32,146 nt of DNA, taken from the NCBI RefSeq assembly GCF_000820725.1, contig NZ_CCXH01000019.1, positions 1 to 32,146 on the forward strand, read 5' to 3'. The position numbers were made by a program, and so were the translations under genes. Below are positions 18,195-25,814 of this stretch, one piece after another. How positions within the stretch are numbered: position 1 is the first letter of the stretch; every line of letters begins with the position of its first letter. Source of the stretch: Actinomyces polynesiensis. GTDB taxonomy: Bacteria > Actinomycetota > Actinomycetes > Actinomycetales > Actinomycetaceae. A model generated the notes under the pieces. The model had not been told where the DNA came from and ran no database searches. It was given only the letters and a program-made list of their open reading frames with translations.

Positions 18195-18830
18195 ATGCTG
18201 ACAGACCATCGACTCTCGGCGCACAGTTCGGCTCGCCTGCTGCGTGCTGTGGGCCTCGACCTGACCCGCCGAGTCAACCACCGACTCCCCGGCATCGCCA
18301 GTACGTTCACTCGCCACGTCGTCGTTTGCGTCGACGGCAATCATGTTGTCGGCGCGCTTGGCAGTTACACGTTGCCGGCCTGGCGGCTGGGGGGTGAGTA
18401 CTTCGACAACCTCACTATCAACGTGCGTCACGCGTCGCACCAGGCGATCGATCCCGCCGTCTACGCCCGCAACATCTTGACGACGCTCGCCCATGAGATC
18501 GCGCACGCCTACACCCCGATCAGCGGTCTGATCGGGACGACCGGCCCCGGTCGGATGCGCCACACCGAGGACTTCGCGCTCGTCGCTGTCCAGCTGGGCT
18601 TGCGCGTCGTGCGCCACCCAGAGCATCCAACCGTGATCTTCACGCCCGACCTGTCCGCGCAGGGCCGCATCGAGTTCGCCGACCTCATCGACCGGATCGC
18701 TGCCAGCAACCTCGCCCGCACCAGTGGCATCGCATACGCCGGGCCGCAGCGCTTCCACGATCTCGTGGGGTGCGCTGCCTCCGCCATGCCTGATCCGGCT
18801 TCGTCCTCCTCGCACCCGTTCATTCGCTGA
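18195..18830 (+). CDS. SprT-like zinc metalloprotease
   Basis: 211 residues. The zinc site is HEIAHAYTP (HExxH) with a further His in MRHTEDFALV. The N-terminal half has the strands and turn (VVCVDGNHVVGALGSY, GEYFDNLTINVRH) typical of SprT-like domains, which in other organisms remove proteins crosslinked to DNA. In mobile elements it may clear protein from transfer DNA, but this is inference. A GAGGAG site lies nine bases before the ATG. The gene leads a short plus-strand group with the two small genes that follow. Confidence 0.65.
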   Translation: MLTDHRLSAHSSARLLRAVGLDLTRRVNHRLPGIASTFTRHVVVCVDGNHVVGALGSYTLPAWRLGGEYFDNLTINVRHASHQAIDPAVYARNILTTLAHEIAHAYTPISGLIGTTGPGRMRHTEDFALVAVQLGLRVVRHPEHPTVIFTPDLSAQGRIEFADLIDRIAASNLARTSGIAYAGPQRFHDLVGCAASAMPDPASSSSHPFIR

Positions 18831-18857
18831 GACCCATCCAGAAAGAAGGAATCCATC

Positions 18858-19184
18858 ATGTCCGCACTCATCCCCGCCCAGAACACCAACACGTCCGGCG
18901 GCCTGTTCAGTTTCTCGTCGGGCGCCGCTGCCGAGCGCCGCCAGAGCAGCGCACTGGCCCGTCAGACCCGACAGGAGGTCGAGCAGATCAAGTCCAGGGT
19001 CGAGGTCGAGGCCACCGCTGAGAGCGCCCGCGCCTTCCTCGTCTCCCACGCCCTGACCAACGTCGCCACGCTCGTCACTCAGGCCGAGGCCCACATGAAG
19101 GTCGCTCCGGCCGGTGGCCAGTTCTACGAGCAGCTCATCGCTTCCTACGCCATCTCGGCCGGGCAGCGAATCTCCAGGCTCTGA
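18858..19184 (+). CDS. Small unknown protein
   Basis: 108 residues, not recognised. The N-terminus is Ser/Gly/Ala rich and probably disordered; the middle (ALARQTRQEVEQIKSRVEVE) is likely a helix or coiled coil; the C-terminus is helical. There are no membrane segments. An AAGGAA site precedes the ATG, and the next gene starts three bases after the stop, so the two are probably made together. Confidence 0.6.
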   Translation: MSALIPAQNTNTSGGLFSFSSGAAAERRQSSALARQTRQEVEQIKSRVEVEATAESARAFLVSHALTNVATLVTQAEAHMKVAPAGGQFYEQLIASYAISAGQRISRL

Positions 19185-19187
19185 GAG

Positions 19188-19490
19188 ATGAATGCAGAGA
19201 TCTTCCGCGGCCTCCTCGGCGTCGGCTGCGTCTTCCTCACTGAGCTACTCGCCGCCTTCGCGCTGCTTCTGCTGGTCGATGCACTCTGTGACAGCGTCGC
19301 GCACTGGCTCAAGGAACGCCGCAGGCGACATCTCGCCCAACTCCAGGCCGAACGCGATGCCAGAAGCCAGCAACTGCGCCGCACCGTCCTCGCCCTCGAC
19401 CAGCAGCTCACTGCCGACCGGGTTGAGGTATCCCGGCAGATGGCGAAGGTGGCGCTCCTGGTGTCGAAGAAGGAGCCACCGTCGACCTGA
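19188..19490 (+). CDS. Small membrane protein with coiled coil
   Basis: 100 residues. One hydrophobic stretch (GVGCVFLTELLAAFALLLLV, about 11-30) is followed by a basic turn (KERRRRHL) and a charged helix likely to form a coiled coil. The topology suggests an N-terminal anchor with a cytosolic helix. Family unknown. It follows the small gene at 18858 with a three-base gap. Confidence 0.55.
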   Translation: MNAEIFRGLLGVGCVFLTELLAAFALLLLVDALCDSVAHWLKERRRRHLAQLQAERDARSQQLRRTVLALDQQLTADRVEVSRQMAKVALLVSKKEPPST

Positions 19491-19526
19491 TCCGGACAAC
19501 ATGCGGATCGGCAATGTCGTCTTTTC

Positions 19527-19543
19527 GTTGACTATTCCACAAC
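19527..19543 (-). repeat. 17-bp quasi-palindrome, copy 1
   Basis: On the minus strand it reads GTTGTGGAATAGTCAAC, matching 16 of 17 bases at 20671-20687 on the plus strand. The outer four bases form a dyad (GTTG/CAAC). It lies upstream of the MT-A70 gene. Confidence 0.75.
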
Positions 19544-19615
19544 AACAATCTGAGCCGTGGTGAGAGCACATCTGAGTACTGGAGCAAGTATTCCGCTCTG
19601 CGCCACGTCAAATAA

Positions 19616-19640
19616 ACAACATCCCGAACGGAATATTGAC
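19616..19640 (+). repeat. 25-bp shared promoter element, copy 2
   Basis: Plus-strand copy of the element at 17090-17114, identical over 25 bases. It ends inside the -35 box of the MT-A70 promoter. Confidence 0.9.
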
Positions 19641-19664
19641 AATCCAATTTCGATGCCCCATAAC
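19636..19664 (+). promoter_or_regulatory. Promoter of the MT-A70 gene
   Basis: The -35 is TTGACA (19636-19641, perfect), the spacer is 17 bp and the -10 is CATAAC (19659-19664). The predicted start of transcription is near 19671, about 50 bases before the ATG. Confidence 0.55.
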
Positions 19665-19719
19665 CATCCATCCGCCACTCGGCCTCGAAATGCACCAGGT
19701 GGAGAAAGGAGTTTCGTTC

Positions 19720-20415
19720 ATGTCCGCCAACACGAAAGAATCAGCGAGCGACGCCGCTGCGGCAACAAGCGAGGAACCGCCCACCGCAGACGAGATGTCC
19801 CGCTTGGCCCGCTTCGGAACCAGAAAGAAGATCAAGGTGTGGTACGCCGACCCACCATGGGACATCGCCCAGAAAGGGAAGCGCGGCGCGATCCAGCACT
19901 ACAACCTCATGACCCTGGAGCGCATCAAGGCGATGGGACCACTCATCCGGGAGTTGTCCGACGACAACGCGACCCTCCTGCTATGGGTGACCAACGCTGC
20001 ACTCCCCGCAGGGATCGAGGTGCTCAAGAGCTGGGGCTTCACCTACAAGTCGAACGCCGCCTGGGACAAGTACTACATGGGCCTGGGCAGCTACTTCCGT
20101 TCCAGCCACGAGACCCTGCTCCACGGCATCCGCGGCAAGGCACCGTTCAAGTTCCACGGCCAGCGCTCCACGCTCCTGTTCCCACGCACCGAACACAGTC
20201 ACAAGCCTGACGAGATGATCCCCCTCATCGAACGCCTTCTCGACGGGCCCTATGCGGAGCTGTTCGCCCGGCGCCGACCAAACTCCCGCTCCGACTGGAG
20301 CATCTGGGGCAACGAGGTCGACAGCGACTTCACGCTGCCCGGGTTCCCGGTACCCAGCGACAAGAAGTTCCCGAGGCCCAGGCAGGCGAGCACCGGAGGG
20401 CCCAGTGATGCCTGA
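19720..20415 (+). CDS. MT-A70 family adenine methyltransferase
   Basis: 231 residues. The catalytic DPPW lies in KVWYADPPWDIAQ, and the MT-A70 pattern continues with a Y-N-L-M-T-L segment, a TLLLWVTNAALP strand and SHKPDEM near the end. These enzymes put N6-methyl on adenine in DNA (or RNA). As an orphan methylase in a mobile element it may mark element DNA against host restriction. The start at 19720 follows AAAGGAG; a longer frame from 19636 would begin inside the promoter. The next gene starts at the stop (TGATG). Confidence 0.8.
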   Translation: MSANTKESASDAAAATSEEPPTADEMSRLARFGTRKKIKVWYADPPWDIAQKGKRGAIQHYNLMTLERIKAMGPLIRELSDDNATLLLWVTNAALPAGIEVLKSWGFTYKSNAAWDKYYMGLGSYFRSSHETLLHGIRGKAPFKFHGQRSTLLFPRTEHSHKPDEMIPLIERLLDGPYAELFARRRPNSRSDWSIWGNEVDSDFTLPGFPVPSDKKFPRPRQASTGGPSDA

Positions 20416-20639
20416 TGTTCTCCGCCAACACGCCCTCCGGCAAGAACGACAAGGAGCCCACCACGATGGGTCAGCGCATCCTCGGATTCTGCTTCACGTT
20501 CTTCCTCAGCGTGATGCTGCTGTACCTCGCAGTCGACATCCTCGAGTCAATCTGGGGCTGGCTTCTGCTGGTCGCCGGGATCATCGGGACGATCTGGGTC
20601 ACGCTCGTCGTCTACCGACGCTGGCGCGATGGCTGGTAA
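20415..20639 (+). CDS. Small two-helix membrane protein
   Basis: 74 residues, or 57 if the ATG at 20466 (with an AAGGAG site nine bases upstream) is used. Two hydrophobic helices (FCFTFFLSVMLLYLAV and WLLLVAGIIGTIWVTLVV) are joined by a short acidic turn, with basic residues at the end. Family unknown. It is coupled to the MT-A70 gene by TGATG at 20413-20417. Confidence 0.5.
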   Translation: MFSANTPSGKNDKEPTTMGQRILGFCFTFFLSVMLLYLAVDILESIWGWLLLVAGIIGTIWVTLVVYRRWRDGW

Positions 20640-20670
20640 GAAGCATGAGCAAGTTCACCTCTGCCCGAAT

Positions 20671-20687
20671 GTTGTGGAATAGACAAC
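20671..20687 (+). repeat. 17-bp quasi-palindrome, copy 2
   Basis: GTTGTGGAATAGACAAC with 5-bp dyad arms GTTGT/ACAAC. It ends five bases before the -35 box of the next promoter and matches the inverted copy at 19527-19543 at 16 of 17 positions. Confidence 0.75.
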
Positions 20688-20692
20688 CCCTC

Positions 20693-20721
20693 TTGACAAA
20701 CAGAAAACAATGGCGCGTAAT
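20693..20721 (+). promoter_or_regulatory. Promoter of the coupling ATPase operon
   Basis: The -35 is TTGACA (20693-20698, perfect), with a 17-bp spacer and -10 CGTAAT (20716-20721). The surrounding bases are AT-rich. It precedes the small gene at 20815 and the coupling ATPase. Confidence 0.5.
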
Positions 20722-20814
20722 CATCGGCACCTTATGTCAAGGCCTCGCCGCACGACCCTCTGCGTCTGAACGTAAGAAACGTAAGTCGGTTAATTGCCGA
20801 AAGCAGGTGTGTAT

Positions 20815-21036
20815 ATGAGTCGAAAACCTCAGCGCCGCTATCGCAAACACCCTGATCGCAGGGTCTGGGTGTTTAGTGAACTCAATCACGATCTACGTCC
20901 TGAACAGATCGCGAAGATCCTGACCGCAGCAGGTCTGGAACAGGCACGTCTTGAGGCGAAGGCCGCCGAAGAACACAACCAGCACACCGACCATGGCTCT
21001 TCGAACTCACCCTTGGAGGAGGCGTCCGATGACTGA
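20815..21036 (+). CDS. Small basic unknown protein
   Basis: 73 residues, not recognised. The N-terminus is basic (SRKPQRRYRKHPDRRVW); a helical segment follows (LRPEQIAKILTAAGLEQARL) and the tail is acidic. It might bind nucleic acid. It overlaps the coupling ATPase start by eight bases (ATGACTGA), and the ATPase ribosome-binding site lies inside it, so the two are translated together. A TTG at 20794 is an alternative start. Confidence 0.5.
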   Translation: MSRKPQRRYRKHPDRRVWVFSELNHDLRPEQIAKILTAAGLEQARLEAKAAEEHNQHTDHGSSNSPLEEASDD

Positions 21037-23197
21037 CCCGATCCACTACACACGGTTGCTGCCGGGCACAGACCTGACCTCCGCTCAGGTGCAGCGCCTA
21101 CTCGAACGACTCAGCACGCCGGATGCACTGCGCCCACTGGTGTTCGAAACCTGGGCGACCGATGACTGCATCACACACCTGGTCGGCCGCGCCGAGTCTG
21201 GCAAGCCGACACTGCGCACCCTCATCCGCTCCTACCTCCCGGAAGCCCGGACACTGCGGGCGAGCCGTCCAGCAGCGCCGGAACGGGTGGCGCGCCTCAA
21301 GACCTCCCCCCGGGGCATGCCGCTGCGCCATGACGCGCTCGAAGATCTCCTGCACGCCATCTACAGCGTGCTCTCGGGGCGACGCAGGAGCGAGACCATC
21401 GCCGTCCAAGTGGTGCTCGGTCGCGGTCACCGGCCCGCGTCGGTACCCAGCAAGATCCTCGATCCGACCACGTCCATACCCGATCTGCTGCTGCGCGGGA
21501 CCGCTGCGGCATCGACGCAGACCCGCAAGTGGGTCGCCCAGCACGCTGCCCAGGCACGGATCGAGGTGACGGTGCGCATCGGTGTGTCCGCGCCCGCATC
21601 TGCCCGTCGCCGTCAGATCCGCGGCCAGTTCCTCAGCGCTTTCGACCAGCTGGAAGCACCCGGAGCACACCTGACCCTCGTCAGCGAACGCGCACACAAA
21701 TGGGAGCATGCAGTCCCCCGGTGGCACTCACTGCCGCTGACCGCCATGCAGCTGGTAGGCCTCATCGGCTGGCCGGTCGACGAGCTCGAACTCCCTGGAC
21801 TGCCACCGCGCCACCCGAGACTCCTGACTCCGCCACGCGGCATCGAAGAGAAGACGTCGGTCTTCGCGCGCAGCACCACGCCCGGCGTGAACAAGCCCAT
21901 CGGCATGACACCCTTTGCCCGGCTGATGCACCTTGCCATCACTGGGGGCACCGGGTCAGGCAAGAGCGAGATCTTCGCGTCACTGGCACTGTCTGACATC
22001 CGGGCAGGGCGCCCGCTGGTGCTGGTCGAGCCAAAGCGCCAACTGGTCGACGCCATCGTCAAGCGCGCACCCAAGAATGCCGCCGGGCGGGTCATCGTCA
22101 TTGACGCGGCTGAAGCGGTTCCGGTCGGCTTCAACCCGCTCGACCTTGGCGATCGTGATCCCGGTCCGGTGGTCGACGGCATCCTCGAAGTCTTCAAGAA
22201 CGTCTTCACCGATGGCTGGGGGCCAAGAACCGAAGACCTGATGCTCGCCGGGCTCCTGACCCTCGTCGCCGACGGCCAGCGCCGCGGCACTGCGCACACG
22301 CTGCTGGATCTGCCGATGCTGCTCAGTGATGACGGCTATCGGCGCGGCGTCGTCGGGGCGGTGGCGGGCGATCCGGTGCTCGCCGCCTACTGGGCAAGCT
22401 TCAACGAACTGTCACCAGCGAACCGGGCGAACATCGTGGCGGCACCGTTGAACAAGCTACGCAAGTACGTGCTGCGCAGGAACGTCGCCGCCGTCCTCGG
22501 CCAGTCGAGTCCCAAGTTCCGCCTCCGCGACGTCTTCCGCAACCAGATTGGCGAGCCTGGCATGGCTGTCCTGGTGCCGCTCAACGACGCGCTCATCGGG
22601 CCGGGTGCCGCCCAACTGCTTGGCGGCCTAGTCGTGGCGGAGGTCTGGCTGGCCACCCAGGAGCGTGCCACCGAGGACGACCCGAAGCAGCGCCCCGGCT
22701 TCGTCTTCATCGACGAGGTGCAGCGCTACCTGCATCTGCCCACCAGTATCGACGATGCGCTAGCCACAAGCCGCAGCTACGGCATCGGCTGGCACCTGGC
22801 CTTCCAGGGGCGCGGTCAGGTTCCCATCAAGCTGGTCGATGCCATCGAGCTGAACGCGAGAAGCCAGATCAGCTTCGCTGCCAGCCCGAAAGACGCCACC
22901 GCGCTCGCCAAGACCACCACGAAACTCGTGGCCGAAGACTTCCAGGCCCTCGACCGCTTCCACGTGTACTGCAACCTCGCCGTCGACGGCGCACCGGCTG
23001 GCTGGTTCTCCGCACGCACCGAACCACCCGCACCGGACTCCGGTCATGCAGAAGACATCCGGGCCGCCTACCGCGAGCAGTTCGCTGGCGATGGTGCAAC
23101 TGCCGTCACCGACACAAGTCCAACACCAAGCGCCACCTCACCCGGCACGGGTGGCGAGCCGAGCGTGGGAACGCATCAGCGACGGAGGCGACCATGA
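21029..23197 (+). CDS. VirD4/FtsK-like coupling ATPase
   Basis: 722 residues. The ATPase core has Walker A GGTGSGKSE (306-314) and a Walker B strand GFVFIDEVQRYL (about 555-566), with the family pattern in which captured DNA-transfer ATPases read VLVEPKRQL and FNPLDLGD between them. The N-terminal ~280 residues have no membrane helix, so this is a soluble coupling protein rather than a membrane-anchored VirD4. It should link the relaxase-bound DNA to a mating channel, which is not encoded here. The last ~50 residues are low complexity. The start at 21029 is behind GGAGGAGG. Confidence 0.75.
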   Translation: MTDPIHYTRLLPGTDLTSAQVQRLLERLSTPDALRPLVFETWATDDCITHLVGRAESGKPTLRTLIRSYLPEARTLRASRPAAPERVARLKTSPRGMPLRHDALEDLLHAIYSVLSGRRRSETIAVQVVLGRGHRPASVPSKILDPTTSIPDLLLRGTAAASTQTRKWVAQHAAQARIEVTVRIGVSAPASARRRQIRGQFLSAFDQLEAPGAHLTLVSERAHKWEHAVPRWHSLPLTAMQLVGLIGWPVDELELPGLPPRHPRLLTPPRGIEEKTSVFARSTTPGVNKPIGMTPFARLMHLAITGGTGSGKSEIFASLALSDIRAGRPLVLVEPKRQLVDAIVKRAPKNAAGRVIVIDAAEAVPVGFNPLDLGDRDPGPVVDGILEVFKNVFTDGWGPRTEDLMLAGLLTLVADGQRRGTAHTLLDLPMLLSDDGYRRGVVGAVAGDPVLAAYWASFNELSPANRANIVAAPLNKLRKYVLRRNVAAVLGQSSPKFRLRDVFRNQIGEPGMAVLVPLNDALIGPGAAQLLGGLVVAEVWLATQERATEDDPKQRPGFVFIDEVQRYLHLPTSIDDALATSRSYGIGWHLAFQGRGQVPIKLVDAIELNARSQISFAASPKDATALAKTTTKLVAEDFQALDRFHVYCNLAVDGAPAGWFSARTEPPAPDSGHAEDIRAAYREQFAGDGATAVTDTSPTPSATSPGTGGEPSVGTHQRRRRP

Positions 23198-23263
23198 AAG
23201 CAATGCTGGTGGCAAAGGCGACGTCCACGGGGGCCAGGTGCGAGGGCTCGAGAAGTGTCCGGT

Positions 23264-23299
23264 CTGTTCCGTTCCATGTTCCAACCGCTGTTCCGTTCA
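23264..23299 (+). repeat. 12-bp iteron-like repeats
   Basis: The hexamer TGTTCC occurs at 23265, 23277 and 23289, exactly 12 bp apart, and again at 23329. The 11-mer CTGTTCCGTTC is exact at 23264-23274 and 23288-23298. The cluster lies in the gap between the coupling ATPase and the Replic_Relax gene. It is a candidate binding array for the element's replication or relaxation protein. Confidence 0.75.
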
Positions 23300-23363
23300 C
23301 TCTGCGCAAGCGTGCCCCTGTTGACCACTGTTCCGGCGATTCCGGCCTGAACTGGGATGGAAC

Positions 23364-23383
23364 TCCCGCTCAATCGAGCGGGA
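23364..23383. other. Perfect hairpin near the Replic_Relax gene (candidate oriT)
   Basis: TCCCGCTC-AATC-GAGCGGGA forms an 8-bp stem with a 4-base loop. It lies about 65 bp after the iteron-like array and 60 bp before the Replic_Relax start. Hairpins beside repeats and next to the relaxase gene are the usual layout of transfer origins. No nick site can be assigned. Confidence 0.5.
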
Positions 23384-23444
23384 CGCGGGGCCACCACCAG
23401 GTGGGCGCTGCGACGGACCACTGCGAGGAGCAAGGAGGTGTCTT

Positions 23445-24296
23445 ATGACACCGCGCAGGCCTTACCGGATCGACGGGTTGCTGTTGCATCTCACCGAGCG
23501 TGACATCCGTGTCCTGGAAGTCTTGGAGCAGTTCCGGCTGCTCGACACGAGGCTCGTCCAACGCCTCCAGTTCCCTGTCGGAGGCGACCAGAACGCGGGC
23601 GAGCACGTGACGGCCTCCTCGGCGACCCGCACCGCCACGAGGGTGCTCGGGCGGCTGGAGGGCCACGGCCTGGTCGCCCGCGTGGGCCGCCGTGTGGGTG
23701 GCAGGGGGCACGGTTCGGGCCAGACCATATGGCAATTGGGTGCGCCCGGAGAACGCCTCCTACGGGCCCGACGTGGCGAAACCGGGCGCAGGCGCTACGT
23801 CGACCCCGGCGCCGGATTCCTCGCCCACACCCTGGCGGTCGCCCACTACGCCGCAACCCTGAACGAGAAGGCGCGCGCCGACCGCTTCGAGATCCCCCAA
23901 CTGCAGACCGAGCCCGCCTCCTGGCGAGGCTTCCAGGCAGCCCACGGTGGGGCTGTGACCCTTAAGCCGGACCTCTCCGTCGTCACGGCCGATGCCGAGA
24001 GCGAAACGCACAGCTTCATCGAGATCGACCGCGACACCGAGCACCTGCCCTCCGTGCTCCGAAAGTCGATGCGCTACCAGCAGTACTGGCAGGCAGGCGT
24101 CGAGCAGGTCACATACGACCTGTTCCCGGCCGTCGTCTGGGTGACACCCGACCAGACACGCGCTGACAAGATCCGGCGCGCCATCACAGAGGACCCCACC
24201 CTCAACGTCGCACTCTTCCATGCGGCCACCGCCGAACAATCGCTCGACGTGGTCGCACCGTACCCATCACTTAACCCGAAAGGAGGTTCATTGTGA
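23445..24296 (+). CDS. Replic_Relax family replication-relaxation protein
   Basis: 283 residues with the layout of the actinobacterial Replic_Relax family. It begins with a winged-helix N-terminus (LTERDIRVLEVLEQFRLLDT) and continues with a conserved block around FLAHTLAVAHYAATL. A core follows with LKPDLSVV, FIEIDRDTE and RKSMRYQQYW, which resembles a PD-(D/E)xK fold. Members start replication or transfer of integrative elements. It has an AAGGAGGT site before the ATG. The next gene starts at GTGA overlapping the stop. It is immediately downstream of the iteron and hairpin region. Confidence 0.75.
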   Translation: MTPRRPYRIDGLLLHLTERDIRVLEVLEQFRLLDTRLVQRLQFPVGGDQNAGEHVTASSATRTATRVLGRLEGHGLVARVGRRVGGRGHGSGQTIWQLGAPGERLLRARRGETGRRRYVDPGAGFLAHTLAVAHYAATLNEKARADRFEIPQLQTEPASWRGFQAAHGGAVTLKPDLSVVTADAESETHSFIEIDRDTEHLPSVLRKSMRYQQYWQAGVEQVTYDLFPAVVWVTPDQTRADKIRRAITEDPTLNVALFHAATAEQSLDVVAPYPSLNPKGGSL

Positions 24297-24610
24297 ACTC
24301 ATTATCAACAAGCAACGCCACGGGCAGTTTCAGGACATCCGAGTCCTTCACCCGCGAGGAGGTACGAGGCGCGATCAACTTCCTCCGCGATCTGCCTCGA
24401 CCCGAGCTGCAGAAAGCCCTGGCCCAGGTCATCGCCGGCGCGATCGCCGACTCCGAGCACATCGCCATGCAGCAGTTCGCCTCCACCGGCGAGCTCAACG
24501 CTGAGGCCCTGCTCGACGAACTCGACCGAGTCGAGGTCGCTTTCGAAGAAGAAGCCTGGGTCGACGCCCTCGCACGCTTCGTGCTCTTCACGAGCAAAGG
24601 CCGCTCATGA
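24293..24610 (+). CDS. Small helical unknown protein
   Basis: 105 residues, not recognised. The N-terminus is Ser/Thr rich; the rest is helical and acidic (REEVRGAINFLRDLPRPELQ, ALLDELDRVEVAFEEE). It starts with GTG at 24293, which overlaps the Replic_Relax stop and follows AAAGGAGG. The stop overlaps the next start as ATGA, so three genes in a row are coupled. Confidence 0.55.
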   Translation: MNSLSTSNATGSFRTSESFTREEVRGAINFLRDLPRPELQKALAQVIAGAIADSEHIAMQQFASTGELNAEALLDELDRVEVAFEEEAWVDALARFVLFTSKGRS

Positions 24611-25467
24611 GCGAGTACGACCACCCCACGCACCAGCCGGAGCAACCGCCACACGAGAACGAGCTGCAGTTCGGGGCCTACCCGGCACCGGATCGCGACA
24701 TGCCGAACTGGCGACGCCTCGAGGTGGCCTCGCGCCGTCTGGGGGAACTGATCGCCGCGGGCATCTCCACAGCGATGGATGAACACCGCGAGATCGATGA
24801 CGCCACGGCCCGCCTCATCGCTCACGTCCTGGGACGCGCCTTTGGCCGCCAGAGCGCCTTGGCAGGATTCGGCCAAACCGGCGAGGGCGACTACGAAGCG
24901 CTGCGCGACGAATACCTGACCATCTACGGCAGCGCCGAAGCACCCGCCTCGACCAAGCAGCTGATCGACTGGCTCGGCACCTACCTCGTCCGGCGAGAAG
25001 ACGACGGCACCCTGCGCCACGCCGGGGAGGACGACCTCCCGCCGAAACTCGAGCAGCTCTTCGTGCCGACCGACGTGCATGTGGGCGAGGAGTATTTCAC
25101 CGTCCATGTCCCTGCAAGCTACGACCGAACCGCCATCGAGGGGCTCACCGCAACGCTCCACGAGCTGCAGCTCGACAAGGACGCAACCCTCCAGGCGTTC
25201 CTGTCCCTGCCCGACGTCAACGCCATGAGCGGGGACATCATGGAGGACTTCCATGAGAACTACGCCGGCATCTACCTCAACGTCGAAGACGCGCTCGATG
25301 AGCTGGCGGAGATGGGTGAACGCGAACGCGACGTGAGCCAATACGCCGCCCAACGACAACTCATCATCGAGGACATGACCCCGGACTACGAGGCGCTGCG
25401 CGAGCACGCCTCCGACGTCTTCGACCTCGTCGAGTGGAAGGGGCGGGTCTATGTCTTCTACAAGTAG
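24607..25467 (+). CDS. ArdA-like antirestriction protein with extra N-terminal region
   Basis: 286 residues. The C-terminal ~75 residues follow the ArdA pattern: FHENYAGIYLNVEDALDELA aligns with the family's FEEAY-G block, and a later segment (MTPDYEALREHASDVF, then GRVYVF) fits the DYAAFARDLF and final strand of ArdA. ArdA proteins mimic DNA and inhibit type I restriction enzymes. The N-terminal ~200 residues are acidic but not recognised. If right, the element carries both a restriction system and an inhibitor that could protect it on entry to a new host. Assignment rests on eye alignment of the C-terminus. Confidence 0.5.
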   Translation: MSEYDHPTHQPEQPPHENELQFGAYPAPDRDMPNWRRLEVASRRLGELIAAGISTAMDEHREIDDATARLIAHVLGRAFGRQSALAGFGQTGEGDYEALRDEYLTIYGSAEAPASTKQLIDWLGTYLVRREDDGTLRHAGEDDLPPKLEQLFVPTDVHVGEEYFTVHVPASYDRTAIEGLTATLHELQLDKDATLQAFLSLPDVNAMSGDIMEDFHENYAGIYLNVEDALDELAEMGERERDVSQYAAQRQLIIEDMTPDYEALREHASDVFDLVEWKGRVYVFYK

Positions 25468-25684
25468 CCCCTCGGACGCAGTGCCGGCCGATGAGTTCCC
25501 CAAGCGGCCTCGCGGACGTCCTCGCACGCCCAAGCGAGTTCACGTGACGTTCGAGCCGCGTGACCGACTCGACATCGGAAGACTGGCGCTGGTGCTTCAC
25601 GGCATCTACGCGCGCGACCAAGCCCAAGCCAACGCCAGACGCCGGAACGAAGGAGAGGCGATACCCCGTGACGAAGCCGGATGA
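25451..25684 (+). CDS. Small AT-hook protein upstream of recombinase
   Basis: 77 residues. A basic RPRGRPRTPKR motif resembles an AT-hook that would bind the DNA minor groove. A short helical part (IGRLALVLHGIYARDQAQA) and a polar tail follow. It starts 17 bases inside the ArdA-like gene end. Position next to the recombinase suggests a possible excision or directionality factor, but no known family is matched. Confidence 0.45.
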   Translation: MSSTSSPSDAVPADEFPKRPRGRPRTPKRVHVTFEPRDRLDIGRLALVLHGIYARDQAQANARRRNEGEAIPRDEAG

Positions 25685-25814
25685 ACGAGGTGAAAACCAA
25701 AACGCACCGCGACCCCCGTCCGAAGTCGCCGAACATGCTCTGACCAGCCGAAATGAGCTTGACTCCCCAGGCAAAGAGAGCGTCAATTCGGAGGACCTAA
25801 CAGGAGGGACCACC

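Noticed and set aside
23194-23448. 84-codon frame that overlaps both neighbours as ATGA
   Set aside because: It consists of the iteron-like repeats, the hairpin and the next gene's ribosome-binding site, and its protein has no plausible fold. The overlaps are noted but a non-coding origin region fits better.
24271-25533. 420-codon minus-strand frame opposite the ArdA-like gene
   Set aside because: The plus-strand genes have coupled starts and ribosome-binding sites; this frame has neither.
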